From: Megaleporinus macrocephalus | Lineage: Eukaryota; Chordata; Actinopteri; Characiformes; Anostomidae | Length of the DNA stretch: 64,000 nt | Direction: 5' to 3' | Assembly (NCBI GenBank): GCA_021613375.1 | Contig: CM038704.1 | Span: 33,683,488-33,747,487, forward strand | Shown here: positions 47,009-63,400 of the stretch, piece after piece | How the letters are laid out: each line of letters begins with the position of its first letter | How positions within the stretch are numbered: position 1 is the first letter of the stretch | Notes under the pieces: model-generated | Databases searched by the model: none | What the model was told of the DNA's origin: nothing | The model's input: the letters and a program-made list of their open reading frames with translations, nothing else | Made by a program: the position numbers and the translations under genes

Positions 47009-47762
47009 CCATGCTTTGTGTTATGTTTTTTCTGTGTATTGCATAGATAGTTGAAACGATAATATACTCCACTGGTCACTATTCCTGTGACTTTATGAAT
47101 GGGTCTTATTTACTGCCCGCACATTTTGCCTACACTGTTGCTGCTGAATTTTGTGAATCTGGCCCCATGTTTGGAAAACTAGAGGATAGAGCAGAGTGCT
47201 CATCTGTGCTCATGCTGACCTTCTGTCACTTATTTAAATCTCTCTTAATAAGTGAATTGTAATGGCATGTCATCAGAATGTTGCACTGTTGCCTTCTCTT
47301 AATGCTTTTAGTACGTCAAAATAAACACAACCACCCTGAAATTATCCCATATCTATGGTATTCACTGTTGTTAACAACTTATGAAATTGTTGAACTACAC
47401 TCAGATGCTATGTGAGATGTAGGCTATATTAGGTATTTTGTTTTTTTCTCAAGTGGCATTAAGCTAATTCCATACTTTTGTTTATCACATACATTTTATA
47501 ATCCTTTCTCTATATTTAAATAACAAAATATCGTCAATACCCTTAATTACCAACATCTTACCACTAGTCATGACCATCTCTGCTAATGCTAGCATACTCT
47601 GAATTTCATTGATTTTGGGGTGTGCTTTTATGTTGATGAGTAGGAACGGAAGTCATCGAAAAAATTGAACAACACTGGGTTCCAGTGCTGATGTAATTTT
47701 TGTTATTTAAACACACCAACATCCACGTTCTTGAGTAATTTTTTGTCATTGTTATTACAATC

Positions 47763-47830
47763 CAGTGGCAGATCTAGCAAGTTTTACAAAGGTTGGCCTG
47801 GGATGACAGGGAAATTTGACAAGGTGTTCA
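47763..47830. mobile_element. hAT terminal-repeat-like fragment
   Basis: cagtggcagatctagcaag at 47763-47781 resembles the terminal repeat of the hAT element at 26609-28551 (CAGTGGCGGATCTAG). No opposite end was found, so it is a fragment. Confidence 0.4.
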
Positions 47831-50800
47831 TATGGTATCTGAGTGTAGTTAACTATATAAAAATTAAAATACATGTGTATAGTTTGTCTGTTTTGACCAA
47901 CTATGTATGGAAAATAACAGCTTTACTTTGATTCAGCTGCACCACATCTATCTGTCCTATCCTCTGTCCCATCCTCACATCCTCATAACCCCAATATAGC
48001 AGTGGAGTCTGCTTTTTTGTGCTTCTGACAATAGTCAGACTTTTTACATCAGCAAGAATGCTTTATTTACACACACCCAAACCAACACTACAAAGCACAT
48101 TGTACACATAAAGAGTGCATGTGTTTACTGCAATTAATTTGCCCAGTGAAGAGTAAAGACATTGACAAAGCAATAGTGTAAAGCCTAGGAAAATGTACAC
48201 TTCTAGATGGTCCTGTAAAAATATTTGTGGACCACTGTATCTTTAATGACTTTCTGCTCAGGAGTTGACATTTGTCTTAATGTTTAGACATGTTAGTTTT
48301 AGCTTTTGTAGTTAAAAAGCACCCCATTCAAAGACCACAGACAGCAATTAAACACATTTTATTTTTCATTGATTTTTGCTTTGTTAAGATCTTATTGACA
48401 TGGGTGTTAAAATATTTTAATTAACATAAGGTTTTTTTTTTTCATTTTTTCTCAATCACTAGATTTAAATTTAATATAACAAATTACTTTTGGTTGTTTT
48501 TTTGGTTGTTAAATATATACATTTATATAATTATATAAATAAAATAAAATTTCTAGTTACTAGTACTAGTAATTACTAGTAATTGTGTCATTTTAACAAA
48601 TTGAATTAAATGTTTTGCTAAATCCATTGTTACTCAAAAAAAACTGAATTAAAACAATAAATTAATGTGTACATATAATTACAACATCATTGCATAAAAA
48701 AAATTCTCAAGCAAGATTTTTTTTTTCTTGCGTACTCTTACAGTTTCATTTATGTCATATTTTACTGTGTGAAGTCTTTCAGCAAACTCTGCATAACCAG
48801 TTAATAGCAAAGTAATGACAATATTATAATTATGTACTGTATTAAGCCACAAGATCCAAATCAGATTACACTTGGGAACAATCTCCAAATGCTAACAGCA
48901 GCGGTTGCTGTTAGAGGGCTTAAGAAGACGAACTTGGTTTGATTGCCCATAATACAGTGAAATAACTCACAAAAACCAAATCAAATGTCAGTTTAATACA
49001 TTTGATTCGGGAGGCCTGTTATCAATATGGGTATCTTATTTAAAAAATGCCAATTCAGAGGCCCTGGATTAATTGGGGCCCCTGGATTTCAGCCCAAGTA
49101 AACTTGTACAGTGAATTTCCCCTGGCTAAAAGTAGGTTTCAGAAAAGCAGAAAATCTAGAGTGAGGCTTGCTTAGATTATCAAAACATGCCACAATGGCA
49201 GATCACCCGGTTTTTTACCAAATAATACAACCCTGATAATATTTAACTTGCCAGCATAAGTCTGTCCATTCCAGTCTCTCTGCTAATCTGTAAGTATTGT
49301 CATCCACATTGATTAATCCAAACCAGTATATCATCTTCAGGAATAAAATAAAAAGGGTACTGTCCATCAGATGATTTGTCAGGTATTACATGTTTCTTAG
49401 TTTTTGACGTTTCTTATTTTGCCCTGTTTCACTGTAGATATCTGAGACATCCCCTTGACTGTGATTGATCCATATGACACATAGTCGCCTGCATCACTTC
49501 TCAGAGCAGGAGAGAAACCTCCCCCACAATGTACTGTATTCAGTTTAATCAACAGGGTTTTAAAGGTAACATATTGTTAACATTTACTGATATTTGTTCA
49601 GGTTTCATGAGTCACATTTGTAGTATTGTCCCTGCTCGCAACACACCTGATCCAACTAATCAGTCTTAGCTCATTTGAGATCCATTATTGGTTAAAAGTG
49701 GCTGTGTTAAGGCAGTAAAAACATAAAAAAAAACACTGAACTACTGTGCTGTACTAATAATACACACATATTTAGTCATTTAAAAGCAGGTGACTGAAAC
49801 TGCTATGTAGGGTCATCTGGTGAATCTGTGCAGATTAAAGAGGTTTGCATGTTGCAGGCATCCATAGTAGCTCCCCTCCTGTTCACGCAGGGTGCTTTTT
49901 AAGTTGCTTTGAGTGAGCCCAAAGAGGCTGCAGCTGGAAGCAATTAGTGGCAAGCAGCCTGCACCATTTTAGATCTCCGCCCCTTGGCAGTGTTCTCTGT
50001 GATGGTTCACAAAATGGTTTTGCAATGGGTATGCAAGCCACTGTTGTCCTGTGTATAACTGGCCAGGTGGTCTGGGATAAATAGCAATGCTGCCAGCAGC
50101 ATGGAAAGCATGAGATGCATTAAATGCATTAAAAATGCTCTAAATACTTTGGGGAATGTATGCATTTAAGAATGATGTGTCAAGTCATGGGTTTGGGTCA
50201 TGTTTATGGTGAACTTCATAAAAGAAGTGTGATGGACTATGAATAGATGGACAATGGCTAAAATAGTAAAGGCCTTTACAATGGTAGTAGATGTAATTGT
50301 TGAGCCCTGTTAGTTTGGTCTATTGTAATTTAAGCCTTATTATTTAGTATTTAAGGGGTTAGCGGTCCTTGGCAATCTGACAATCACTGTCCTTTAGCAC
50401 TAGAGCATTTTTCATATTAGTTCCATTTGCTACTCAGGTCAAACCAGCAGGTCAGTGAAAGGCCCAAAGAGGACTTTCATGCCTAAACGTGTCCTTACAG
50501 TTTCACTTGTCAGAAAGAGACAGAACAGTTCACACACAGTTGACCTACGCATGAGACCTGTGGCTGAGAGTAAGTGTTTTAAAGGGCAGTAAACACACAT
50601 AAAGCAGAAATGTACCTCCTGCAGCTAGGCTATTCACAGTCAGCTTAAGAGGACAACCACTCTCTTTAAAAAAAGAATACTTTATCTCTCTCTTTGATCA
50701 TGGTTTTATGCTTAATTTGTGTAATATAGCACATTTCGTCTGACCAGAGGTCTCTAACCCTCCACCTAGAGATCTACCTTTAGGTTTTCTGTTTGGTTGG

Positions 50801-52999
50801 CATTTATCCATGTAGCCCTTTTTACAACATGCTTTCTTACAAAGTAGCTTTACAGAGATCCAGGCCCAAGGCAAAAGGGCATAGGGAATAATCTTTGAGG
50901 GGAACCGTCGCTCAAGAATTGACCCCAATCATGCTTTAGATGGCAACAGAAAGCAAAGTTTTTATTTATTTGTGATGTTGGTTAACATTTTACTAACAAG
51001 AAACAAAATGCTGTTTGTGAAACATTTCCCTTAAAAAATTACATTTTTCTACAAATGGTCATTTCTGGCACAGTAATATAATTGAAAGTATCTTATAATC
51101 AATTAACGAAACAAATAACAAATATGGACATGGGGCATTCAGCCTTCATGAAATCATATAGAGATTGTTGCACAGAAAGAATGAGAGATTTTTTTAATCA
51201 TATTTTTACTAATATATGTATTGTAGTGATTAATTTCACTCATCAGGTGTAACCCACACCCCTCTCTTTCTTAACCTCTCTCTCTCACACACACACACAC
51301 AGTATTCTATTTATTGATGTCTTTCAGTGGGGAGTATTTACAGTTGCCTGGAGGTTAACTTTATGTGACACCCACACAGAGTCAGAGATGGAGAGCTTCG
51401 GTCAAGAACAGAAGTAAGCCCTTGGGACAATTGTATGCATTGTCAAATTCTTATTCCTGACTTTAGGAAATTTGTGGTTCAGTCAACTAAGACATTGCTT
51501 ATACCAAAGTACAGTGTCCAGGGAGCCATCTGTGATTAAGGCACCAATAACAGATCTATGTCGATCTATTTATCTTTTCAAAATCCCTTTTTTCATTACT
51601 AGCTTTCTTTTAAAATAATGTTGCAGCATTTTCACACTCTGAGAACAAGATTTCTACTTCATTGACTGAGCAGTGTCTCACACATTGCCATAAAAATCAA
51701 TAATGGTGGCAGGAGCTTACAGAGTGTGACTGTGCTTCAGACAATAACAGTTATTGATGTTTCAGATTTATCTCATGCTCATACGAGAGCACCTACCTGC
51801 TTCGTCTTATTAAAATCTGCACCCAAGGAACATCAAAAAGTTGAGAAACCTGCCATCATTTTGCATGGAAAACATGGTAGCTTTGAATTTCAATGAGTCA
51901 TGTAATCAGACAACAAATGCAAATCAAAAGCAGCCTTATTCTAAACAGAGTGGGTAGTGATACTGATTCCAGAAATAGGCTGCTAGGACAATTACTTTTT
52001 TTAATTGGTTGTGGCTGTAATGTAATGTAATTGTACATTTTAGGAAAATATAAAATATAATCTGTATGACTATGACTATAATCTGTAATCTGTATGACTA
52101 TTGATTAAACCACAAAATGAACAAACTTAAACAAAAATCATACAAATACACCATTTCTTACTTTCTTATTCCTACATATTTTTTGGAAATTTAGTCTTGA
52201 TTCTATTAAAAGGTCGGGCCTTAGCTTATAATAACAAGGCTGTCTTCAATTAACCTGTAATTATAACACTAGGCTGAGGCATAATTTTCTTTGTGCTGCT
52301 CTGACAATAAAAGCTTGCACCATGTGGACTTATAGTAGCAGCTGAACTGGTACACAACACAACTGATTGTCAGACATGATCTAGATGAACAAAATAATAA
52401 TGTCTTAAACTGCACTTTGTTTTCAAGGTATAAAAAGACCTTTGTAATAACACTATAGACATGTTTGTTTACACCACCAAGACAGTATACAGTATATCCC
52501 TTTAGACTGTAAACACTCCCACACAAGGCTGTTTTTCCAAACACAACTCTTACAATGTTTTACAATTTCATGGATTTTTTTTTTTTTTTTACAAAAAACT
52601 AGATGTAGAAAAAGGGGAAAACTACAGTTCAAGTTTCAGTTTATTATGCTTGGAAGCTGTAGCTGTAAGGCCTTTGTAATGGAAACAGATTGGTGTGTTG
52701 ATTGTGTAGGCCTTGGGCTGCAGATCCCTGAGGACCAGACCAGTTTGTTGTGTGTTCAAAGGAAAAGGCTAAAAGGCAATTACAATGTTAATGTGTCCAG
52801 GCAAGGGGGAGACAGCGGTGAGATGATCTTGGGGGAAACGTACGAGGTTATGAAATAAATAGAGTCAGGTCTGCTGACACAATGGTGTCAAGAATGTTTC
52901 TAGTCGTCAGAGAAAACAAAAAAAAACTGCACACAGAATCCTGACAAGCTAAGACACACGTATGATTAAACATAGGTCACACTAAAAAAAAATAAAACA

Positions 53000-55900
53000 T
53001 GACTACTGTTATCACGAATGATGCTAAGTGATATTAGGTATTATTAGAATACTTTTTTTTTTTTTTTTTTACAAAACATGGTTTTTGAGGGTTCAAAATA
53101 TGTCTATTTTGTTATTGAGGTTTCGGTTTAGATTTAGATGCAGGAGTTTGAATATTCAAATATAACTGCCGTATTACATTCAGTACCCATAAAGATAATT
53201 TTACAAGTAATACACATAGCATAGCAAGAGCAGCTTGAGCGGGGCTAATATAAGCTGCATCTCTCCTGGGAACTCATAATAGGCCATTAAACAGGCACAT
53301 TAGGATAAATGAAAAGGCTTTTAAGTGGTTACCACAAGACCACCTGGATTTAAATCTCCTGGGTTTTTGAATGTTTGAGTGTGTATTTGTCTGTATCAAA
53401 GCACAGTTTGGCTTGAAGGGGTGGTTCTGAAAGGGTTTGGGATGTGAATGTTCTATTTCAGTCTCGTCACGTTTAGTTTATGTTAAGTGACAATCACAAT
53501 GCAGCTATATCTCTTACTGTATGTCTAGTCTAGCCAAAACATTTAGCGTTTTGTCTCACGCACAAGCTCAAAATCCTTTGAAAAATTTTGTGATTTTTTG
53601 AAAGAGTATCAAAGAGCATGATTAACCCTTTCTCCCATCCCTAGTCCTGTGAATAATTGCTATCTGTTCAACAGACTAAAGAAGTAGTGCCGTAAATAAG
53701 AAATAAACATCTTTTACAAGTCGTGTTTTCTAGCCCACTCGTCATTTCAAAGAGCACTGAGATTTTTTACTTGCTAATCAGCTCTATAATGTAGATGTGA
53801 TTGTAATGCAAATCGTAATGGATTCAGAGAGCGGCCAATGTGTGGTGATTGGCTAATTCAGTGGCACCGTAGCCCCTAGAGACACGTGTCCTTTCAGTTT
53901 CTCCCTCTAATTGATGCGTGTTATGTGTTATTTTCTGCTCTGCTGCACTGTCGAGGAGGAAGCCATTGCCCTCGTTCATTGGTTCCACTGAGGGGTGAAA
54001 TGAATTTCACAAAAGAACAGAACCAATAAAAAAGATAGACATTTTAAGTCTATCATGAAAAGACCTTATAATAATATTAACCATTTTCTTAAAAGACCGC
54101 AAGGCTTATGTACACATAATTTTGCTATGTATGCCATATCATGATTTTGTAGTTTATGCAATGTCATAACGGTATTAAAAGAAGACGTTCTACATAAATA
54201 CATAGTTGCAACAATGGCATCTAAAAACTAGGTACATCTAAAAACTATGCTACATTTTGGAAATACACGCGTGGATTTACTAGTCGTTTTAACTAGTAAA
54301 TATTATGGTTATGACGTAACGGCTTCTGGTTTCTATCATCACCATTGTAAATGAATCTGATTTGGTACGTTTCTCTGCAATTAACAATTTCACATCAAAC
54401 CGCTCTGAATGACTTTGTTTACATCGCAATCATTAAACAAAAGTGCAGTTTATATCGTTTTATATACCTTTAAGCTAATTCAGGGATTATCTTTAATATA
54501 GGCACGAGGGGACTACACAACACTATCTTGGTTTAAATTGACTATAGGCCAACTCAGTCATGTGTGTAATGGGAAAAAGCAGACTGCAGTAGCTGCGGGG
54601 ACAATGATCTGCGTGTGTGTGTGTCAGGCGTGGGGGGCGGTGGAAGTTCTAACAGCATCATGATCTGGATTTTGATTAAAATTTCGGAGCTATTCGAGAT
54701 GTATTTTGTTTTTAGCGAGAAAAAAATGACAGACAATTATGTATGACATCACAGATCTGGGACCTGAAAACAACAGAAAGAGTCCAAAGATTGTATTCAG
54801 ACAACTCAAAAGAATGACAGCAAAAAACTAAGCTGAGAACACTCTCTGGGGAAAACACGTCTTGTTTTATGGCTTCGTGTTGTGAAAGGAGGCTGCAATC
54901 GTTGTTCTACAGCAGATAAGATATTATGTGCAGAACGGCCTCGTGGGAGAAACACCCTGACCCCTCGTTGTCCCCCATAATCTCTCTGATGGCTAATAAA
55001 CTGACTGCGATGAGTGGAGAGGACATCAGTTCTACATTACTGAGCTGCATTGTCAGCTCAGTGTCACGCTTGACGCACAGGCAAGCTCCCCCCTTCACCC
55101 CCATCACCCCCTGTCTGTCTCTCTCACACTCAAACCTTCAGGTCTCTCTCTTTTCTCAGATCGCAACATAGCGCAGTCTTCCAAACCTGTAAATAAAGCA
55201 GGATCTTGTAGTGTCATGGTCACAGGCATGGATTTGTTCGAATAACATAACAGACGAATGTGTGGTTTTTCCAGTATCTTGCTTTTGATCGTCATCTTGG
55301 CGAAGACTGCGTTTCGGAAATACGGCAATCCAAGACACAATTCAAGGGAGACTTAAGCTCTGGGGTTTTCCCAACTCATCGGTAGATTTTATACTGATAT
55401 TTTTATATATTTTCGCATATATGTACATATAAAGATGCTGGTCAGTTACGCTTTTTAAATTCCGGACTAGAACAACCACGCAGAGCTGATGAAAACAACA
55501 CGGACAACAGTCGTGATTTAGAATTTAGAAGATAACAGAAATGTCGTAAGCTTTTTATTGTAAAACTAATTTAGTTAGTAACGTGTAGAATTATTATTAT
55601 TATTATTACAATGTTGTCTATTTGATTGTGGCGTTTGATACGAACAGGCACCCACCCTCCTCTAGCGCGGTGTATTTCGACAGTATTAAATCAAAGAGGC
55701 TCCAGTACATATCAGAGGAGGTCTGCTCTAAGCTGATAACACCGCCGCGATTAACCTCAGTTCCCAAAGGGGAAGATCCTGGAGACCGTTTTTAATCCCG
55801 AGAAACAAAAAAGATGGAAAAACAATAGCGTTTAAAGAAATTATATAGAGCATAAGTATCTACAATAACAAATGTTATAAATATACTGCGTCGGTATGTT

Positions 55901-57180
55901 TATATTTAAATTTTCATTATGTAGCTCACAAATGTAATACTTGCGACTGGTCCATGCGAATAAACAAAAATGTAAGCTTGAGGATATTTATACATATTTT
56001 CCTTACATTTTTCTTAATATCGGCTAGCCAAGAAATGTGTTCCATTTCTATTTTTGATTTTCTGTCACTTTCCAGACAGTCCTAATTGTGCACTAAATAA
56101 GGCTTTATTTACAGTCGTGTGTGCTCATCGCTCTGTCCTCTGTGTCTTGAATTTCACAGGCCTCCCATTGCCATTAACAGATTTTGCTTTGACTCTTTCA
56201 TAGGAAATCCATCTTATTACTACAGACAACATTGCATCTAATACATATTTCGTTATATTTCTTTGTTGGAGCAGCCATAAAAAGATCTACTCTGTTTAGT
56301 GCAGGCATCGGAAACCATTTTTACGATTCCGAGCTGTACTCCTTTAGGGCTAAGTTTTGTTAATTTGTATTTGTAACAGCCGCGTTTTTTCTTAAGCAAT
56401 ACTTCGCGGATAAGTGGAGGAGCCGTTGCACTGATACCCCTTGATATCCTTTGTGGGTGCATGACTGATTGCGCTTGGGCATGGGCGCAGTAGTAATAAT
56501 AAATAAGTCCTCAAACAAGTTGTCTGAATCCTCAACCAATCTTTAAAATTCGTTGGTTTCACTGGTCCAGATTAAGTCTGAACCTAGACTAAACATCATC
56601 GGATTGTATTTTGAAGGCTAGATTTAATTTATGTCTAAAATGTTTAGCCAAAAGAAGCACACCTCTTTACATTAAAAATGTAAATAAATGCATACGTTTG
56701 CAATAGAATATCATGGCAGGAAAAAAATGTCATCCTGAGGCTGTTGTAATATTTCTGACTTAATTTTTTTTCAGTATAGTGCATTTCGGCATATCAAAAC
56801 TTAATGAGCGTCTTTATTTAAACGAAGCAGTAGAAAGTTTTCTGGATTTTTTTTAGCTCACATTCAACTACAAATTTCAAGTGCGTTTTAGTGGATACAG
56901 CTAGGCTATTCGCTCCGCAAGCTTTTGCGACGGTGGCGTTTATCAAGCCACTAATGTCCTTTCCAAGTAAGAGGGTAGAGCCTCTTAGTCCGATGCCGAA
57001 ATCGCTGAAAGATTCCAGGTTCGTTTAGGTGCTGCACGAGTCCTTCTGTTGCTTCGGAGTACTGTGCGCAAAGTTCTTGTGTCCCGCAGAACATGATTTC
57101 CAAAAACAAAAAAGCCGTGTTAGTAGACATTTTCAAAAAACAAAATACATCCAAAACCATTGTTAAATCACAGTTTAAAA
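53000..57180. other. slc32a1 upstream region, no supported gene
   Basis: No coding sequence is supported. The stretch 54925-55080 (gcagaacggcctcgtgggag to the lower-complexity CT-rich part) and the part near 53810-53990 have mixed composition, unlike random AT-rich DNA, and are candidates for conserved noncoding elements. This is a guess from composition alone. Confidence 0.35.
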
Positions 57181-57191
57181 TCGGTTCTATC

Positions 57192-57196
<5 letters not shown>

Positions 57197-57256
<60 letters not shown>
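57197..57256. repeat. (TA)n microsatellite
   Basis: An uninterrupted TA run of about 60 bases, just upstream of the CpG-richer slc32a1 5' flank. Confidence 0.95.
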
Positions 57257-57258
<2 letters not shown>

Positions 57259-57339
57259 AAACGTTATGCAACACTTGAAGATCTAGGCTGTCATTGGGCA
57301 TTGCTATAAAGGTTCACTGTGTATGGTGAGAAAAGGGAG

Positions 57340-57932
57340 GAGGTTGGGGTACCGCAAGCGCCTCCCTCAGAAATGCACCAAATCTCTTTTTCCTTTTTTT
57401 CTCCCTTTTGCGGGGTGGCGGCGAACGCTGGAGTCCCAGACACGAGCGTTACGCGGCGGCGTCTTCGCATTGGCAAGCTGACGATGACACGTGCCTCCTC
57501 CTCACCACCCCCAGGCTCCAGCTTACTGCATTGGCATCAGTAACGGCCACAAAAACACGACTGTGTGAACAGTGGCGCATCGAAACCACAGCAGAAAAGT
57601 GCGCTGATATATCCTTTTTACGCACGGGCAGCCTGAAGAGAGCTCATTTCTCGCGCTAGAGGCGCCACCGTTAACAAACGAAAAGGAAACGCGCGCAAGC
57701 ACGATGCAGGCGCCAGGTACCGACCTCTGAAGGTGACATGATCCACGGGATTATCGACAGTACCTCCCGCACTCTCAAAGAAAACGGAAGATAACGATTA
57801 CACCTCAGAAGGAGAATCAGTTTTGCACGCTTTCTGTTAATGCGTAGAAAAGACACTTTGCCATTAACTAGTGCTACTATACTTAGAATATACCCAGAAA
57901 GGTGTGTGGAAAACTGATCTAAGAAAACAGCT
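57340..57932 (+). promoter_or_regulatory. slc32a1: GC/CpG-richer 5' flank and 5' UTR region of slc32a1
   Basis: In contrast to the AT-rich surroundings, this stretch is rich in CpG (for example gcggggtggcggcgaacg and gttacgcggcggcgtc near 57410-57465, and cgcgcgcaagcacg near 57690). It ends at the slc32a1 start codon, so it is the natural place for the promoter and 5' UTR. No TATA box or transcription start can be assigned with confidence. The long ORFs on both strands here are incidental to the base composition. Confidence 0.45.
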
Positions 57933-60205
<2,273 letters not shown>

Positions 60206-60361
60206 TTTAGAGAAATGGCAGCGACCGTATGGTGGTAACGCATCCCACATCTTAAACAACCGTTTTCCCCCAATGTACAGTCCTCATTTTTCACCGAAGT
60301 TCAAGCGACAAACAACGCACACACACTGCTTGTGCAGATCAACTTAATGTTAACACCAGTC

Positions 60362-60415
60362 AATAAAAAATCAAATATTGCTTATAACAACATACATACC
60401 GACATACTAAATAAA
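60362..60415 (+). terminator. slc32a1: Candidate slc32a1 polyadenylation signals
   Basis: Two AATAAA hexamers lie at 60362-60367 and 60410-60415, about 160 and 205 bases after the stop codon. Either could end a short 3' UTR. Others occur further on in this AT-rich flank, so the used site is not certain. Confidence 0.4.
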
Positions 60416-63400
60416 TGCCTTGGACAACAAAACACGTTTAAAGAGATATCCAAATAAATATGCATTTCCATATTTTTTAGTAGGATAGGTATACGTTTAC
60501 AGAAAATATATTTAAAGGAATGCAGTTATGGATTGTAATCTGAATTTGGCTGAGTTATAAATCAGAAACATATTGATTAATATCACAATGTGTAACATAG
60601 TAAGCTATGAAAAAATAAATTGTGATGACTTCATATGTGTTCTGATCAGTAAGGGACAGGCAAAAAATGCTGAATAAAAGACATTATCGACCTTATCTAT
60701 TACATGGAAATCATAAATTAAATCAGCATTGACCAAATTATACTATAAATAACTGTAAAACTTCACTTGCAATTTAAATATTGGTATCACGATATTAAGG
60801 AGACAGAATGTACAAATTCGTTTTGAGACTAATGGACGGCAAATAGGTAAACACAGGACTACTTTAGCTATGCATTCTGAATGTATGACGTTTATGCAGT
60901 ATTAAATATATTTTAAAAAATCGTTCAGGGGACTACAACCCCTGCACCACAAACGCTGCGATGAAAAATAGACTTATGATTCACAATGTGCATTCCCGTA
61001 AAAGTACAAAGAAAGAAAGAAGAAAAGATTTACATCCGTCAGAATAAAACATGGCAAATGGTTAGAAATCCAGTTAACATGGATATTAGACGTAATTTGA
61101 CCATTGCTGCCTCTGTCAATTGGAAATCTGTCAATCACGTCCTTTTAGAGATCCTTTAAATGTTATTTGGAAAAAAAATTAAGGTGTGCGATTATCTATT
61201 CTAAATTTTTTTCATTTTGTGCAATCTAATGGGTGCTGTGGAAATGTTATAAAACCGTATGTGTAGTGTTATTGTGGTTCAAAAGATGGAATGTATATCA
61301 CAAAGTCGTTATCATATATCGTGAAAATGAATATATTGAAAAAATAAAGAAACACGTGAAAATATACTCTACAATTGTTATTGACTTTCTGTGAGAACAT
61401 CGAGAACGTTTTATTTTTCTTCCAACACAGAATAAAACCTTAAAAAAGAAGCAGAATCATCGTCCTAAACTTTTAAACGACCCTTTGGCTATGTAAATAC
61501 TGCGTGAGTATACTGCAGCTCATATTTTAGAGACAAGTGTATTTAGTTTTTTTTAATAGCATGTGCTGCATACATTTGAGTAAGGTTTATTAAAAATTAT
61601 TTTTTGACACAATAACTAATTCATTTTCTGTTTCAGGCATACATTTGTGCATAGTTAAGAGTTTTTTCTCTCCAGCTTCAACACACCTGATTTAAATCGC
61701 CAGCCTCTGAGTCAGCTTTATTAGCTGAATCCAAAGAATCAGACGCAGGACGAAAATAAAATTGTATACAAGATCAAATGAAAATTTGATCTGTCGATTA
61801 ATAAGCAGTCTTACCATAAACGCACAGGTTTACAGCATATCTAGTCAGAGAGTAGTAATAGATGGCTTGTCAATTTGCGCGTTGAAGGTATAACTAATAT
61901 ATAATGTAGCTCCAAACAGACGGCGTGTCGGCTCTAAATCAGCAAGTAAAACCTGTGCCATGTCTGAACTTGATGAACACTGGAAACATCGGGTCTGATT
62001 TGTAAAAAAAAATATATTGTTTGTTAAGGGTTTTTAATTCACAGAGGAGGACAAGAAGCATGAAATAAGAACAGCTGGTATGCCAATCTGCTAAATGAAA
62101 CAAAAGAAGGGCAGTTCACCCTCCGGCATTAACAAACTGCTTGAAGAAACGATATATCTGCAAATATATATTTTTTTTTAAAAAGAGGAAACACTTAAAT
62201 AGAAACATATAAAAGCATCTGATGTTTACCTGGACTGGTAAAAGAAAAACACACAAAGCGAAGGTGTAATCTTCACCTAAAAGTAGGTCTCCATGATTTG
62301 GAATTTCCTCTGCCAGCTTTATATTTGTCACGTCACAATCTATCAGCTGCCCTGGCGCGTACACTCAAAGGACTATGGGAAGTGTAGTACAGAAAGAGGA
62401 GCCATTTTAGAACTGCAAAAAGGCCAAATATTAGACGCGAAAGCAAGGCTAATGCGACATCTAGTGACCGGTATACGACATAAACACAAGATATATACTA
62501 TATATTCTACACTAATAAATCGATTCTGTTGGTGGCATAATCTTTGGGATGGTAGTTTGCGGTTAGACAGACGTTTTCATTATTTTACTGATCAAAAATT
62601 AACTGGGCAGCATTTTGCCCTGTATTTTGCCAATTATCACTCCAGAACTCTTTTCTCACGTTATATGGATTTGAGATACCCAGGATCCAGTCTCCCTGTT
62701 TGTTGGCTAGGCCAGTGAGATGGACACAAGGCTGAAGTTGGCTTCTTATTTTTTAAAGACTGCTTTTCAAGATTTAGGAGGCCTAAATCTACAGGGGTTT
62801 CTTAGTAACAAATTGCACATTGCTTTTGCAAAATTCAACATTTTGAGAAACTTAGTAATTGAATATTTCAGTAGCAAATAAATATAACATCAGAAAACAA
62901 CTGAAGAACTATTTAAAATGGAATAAGTAGGCCATAGAACAATGCAACCTTTAAAACATAATGTTAATGAAATTTGTACAGTCATGTTTTCTGAACTAAA
63001 AGTTTTAAAATGTATCTTTGAAGGTACAGTAATACCTTTTTTTCTGAGATTTTAGTCACATGTGAAACATGGATTCACCACAAAGACAAAACCAAAACTT
63101 TTACATTATAAACTAAAAAGTGATTATGCAGCTAAAGTTTGTTGCTAACCAATTTCTTTGTAGCTAGATTTTTGCTATATTATTAGGGTTGGTTGCTAAT
63201 CTATTGCTAAGACATTTCATAGTGTATGGGGTGTTTACTGTGTAGTTGTTAGGGGGTTGCCAAGAGGTTGCAAGTTTCTAAAAATGAATGCCAATCTAAC
63301 GCATGAATGAGGGATGAATAAACGACACATAGAGAAGTGTGGGTCAATATTGCTATGCAGTTTGGTGGCTGTCAGGTAATGGAAACAACAGGATTTAAGT

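Larger units (their letters stand above)
45840..53000. other. Intergenic region upstream of slc32a1, no supported gene
   Basis: Mostly AT-rich unique DNA. Near 46250-46480 there are loosely repeated words (ccatagcaaccaccc, cctgggtaccatagcaacc) typical of a fish interspersed repeat. A segment near 49865-50110 is less AT-rich and could be a conserved regulatory element, but this cannot be judged from one sequence. Confidence 0.4.

Noticed and set aside
50698..50928. 76-codon minus-strand ORF with Lys/Cys-rich part
   Set aside because: No family resemblance and no splice or promoter context.
62116..62364. Minus-strand ORF beginning VYAPGQLIDCDVTN, followed by a gtaaac donor
   Set aside because: Starts with GTG rather than ATG and no following exon was found. 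It may be 5' UTR of an unknown transcript but not a supported CDS.
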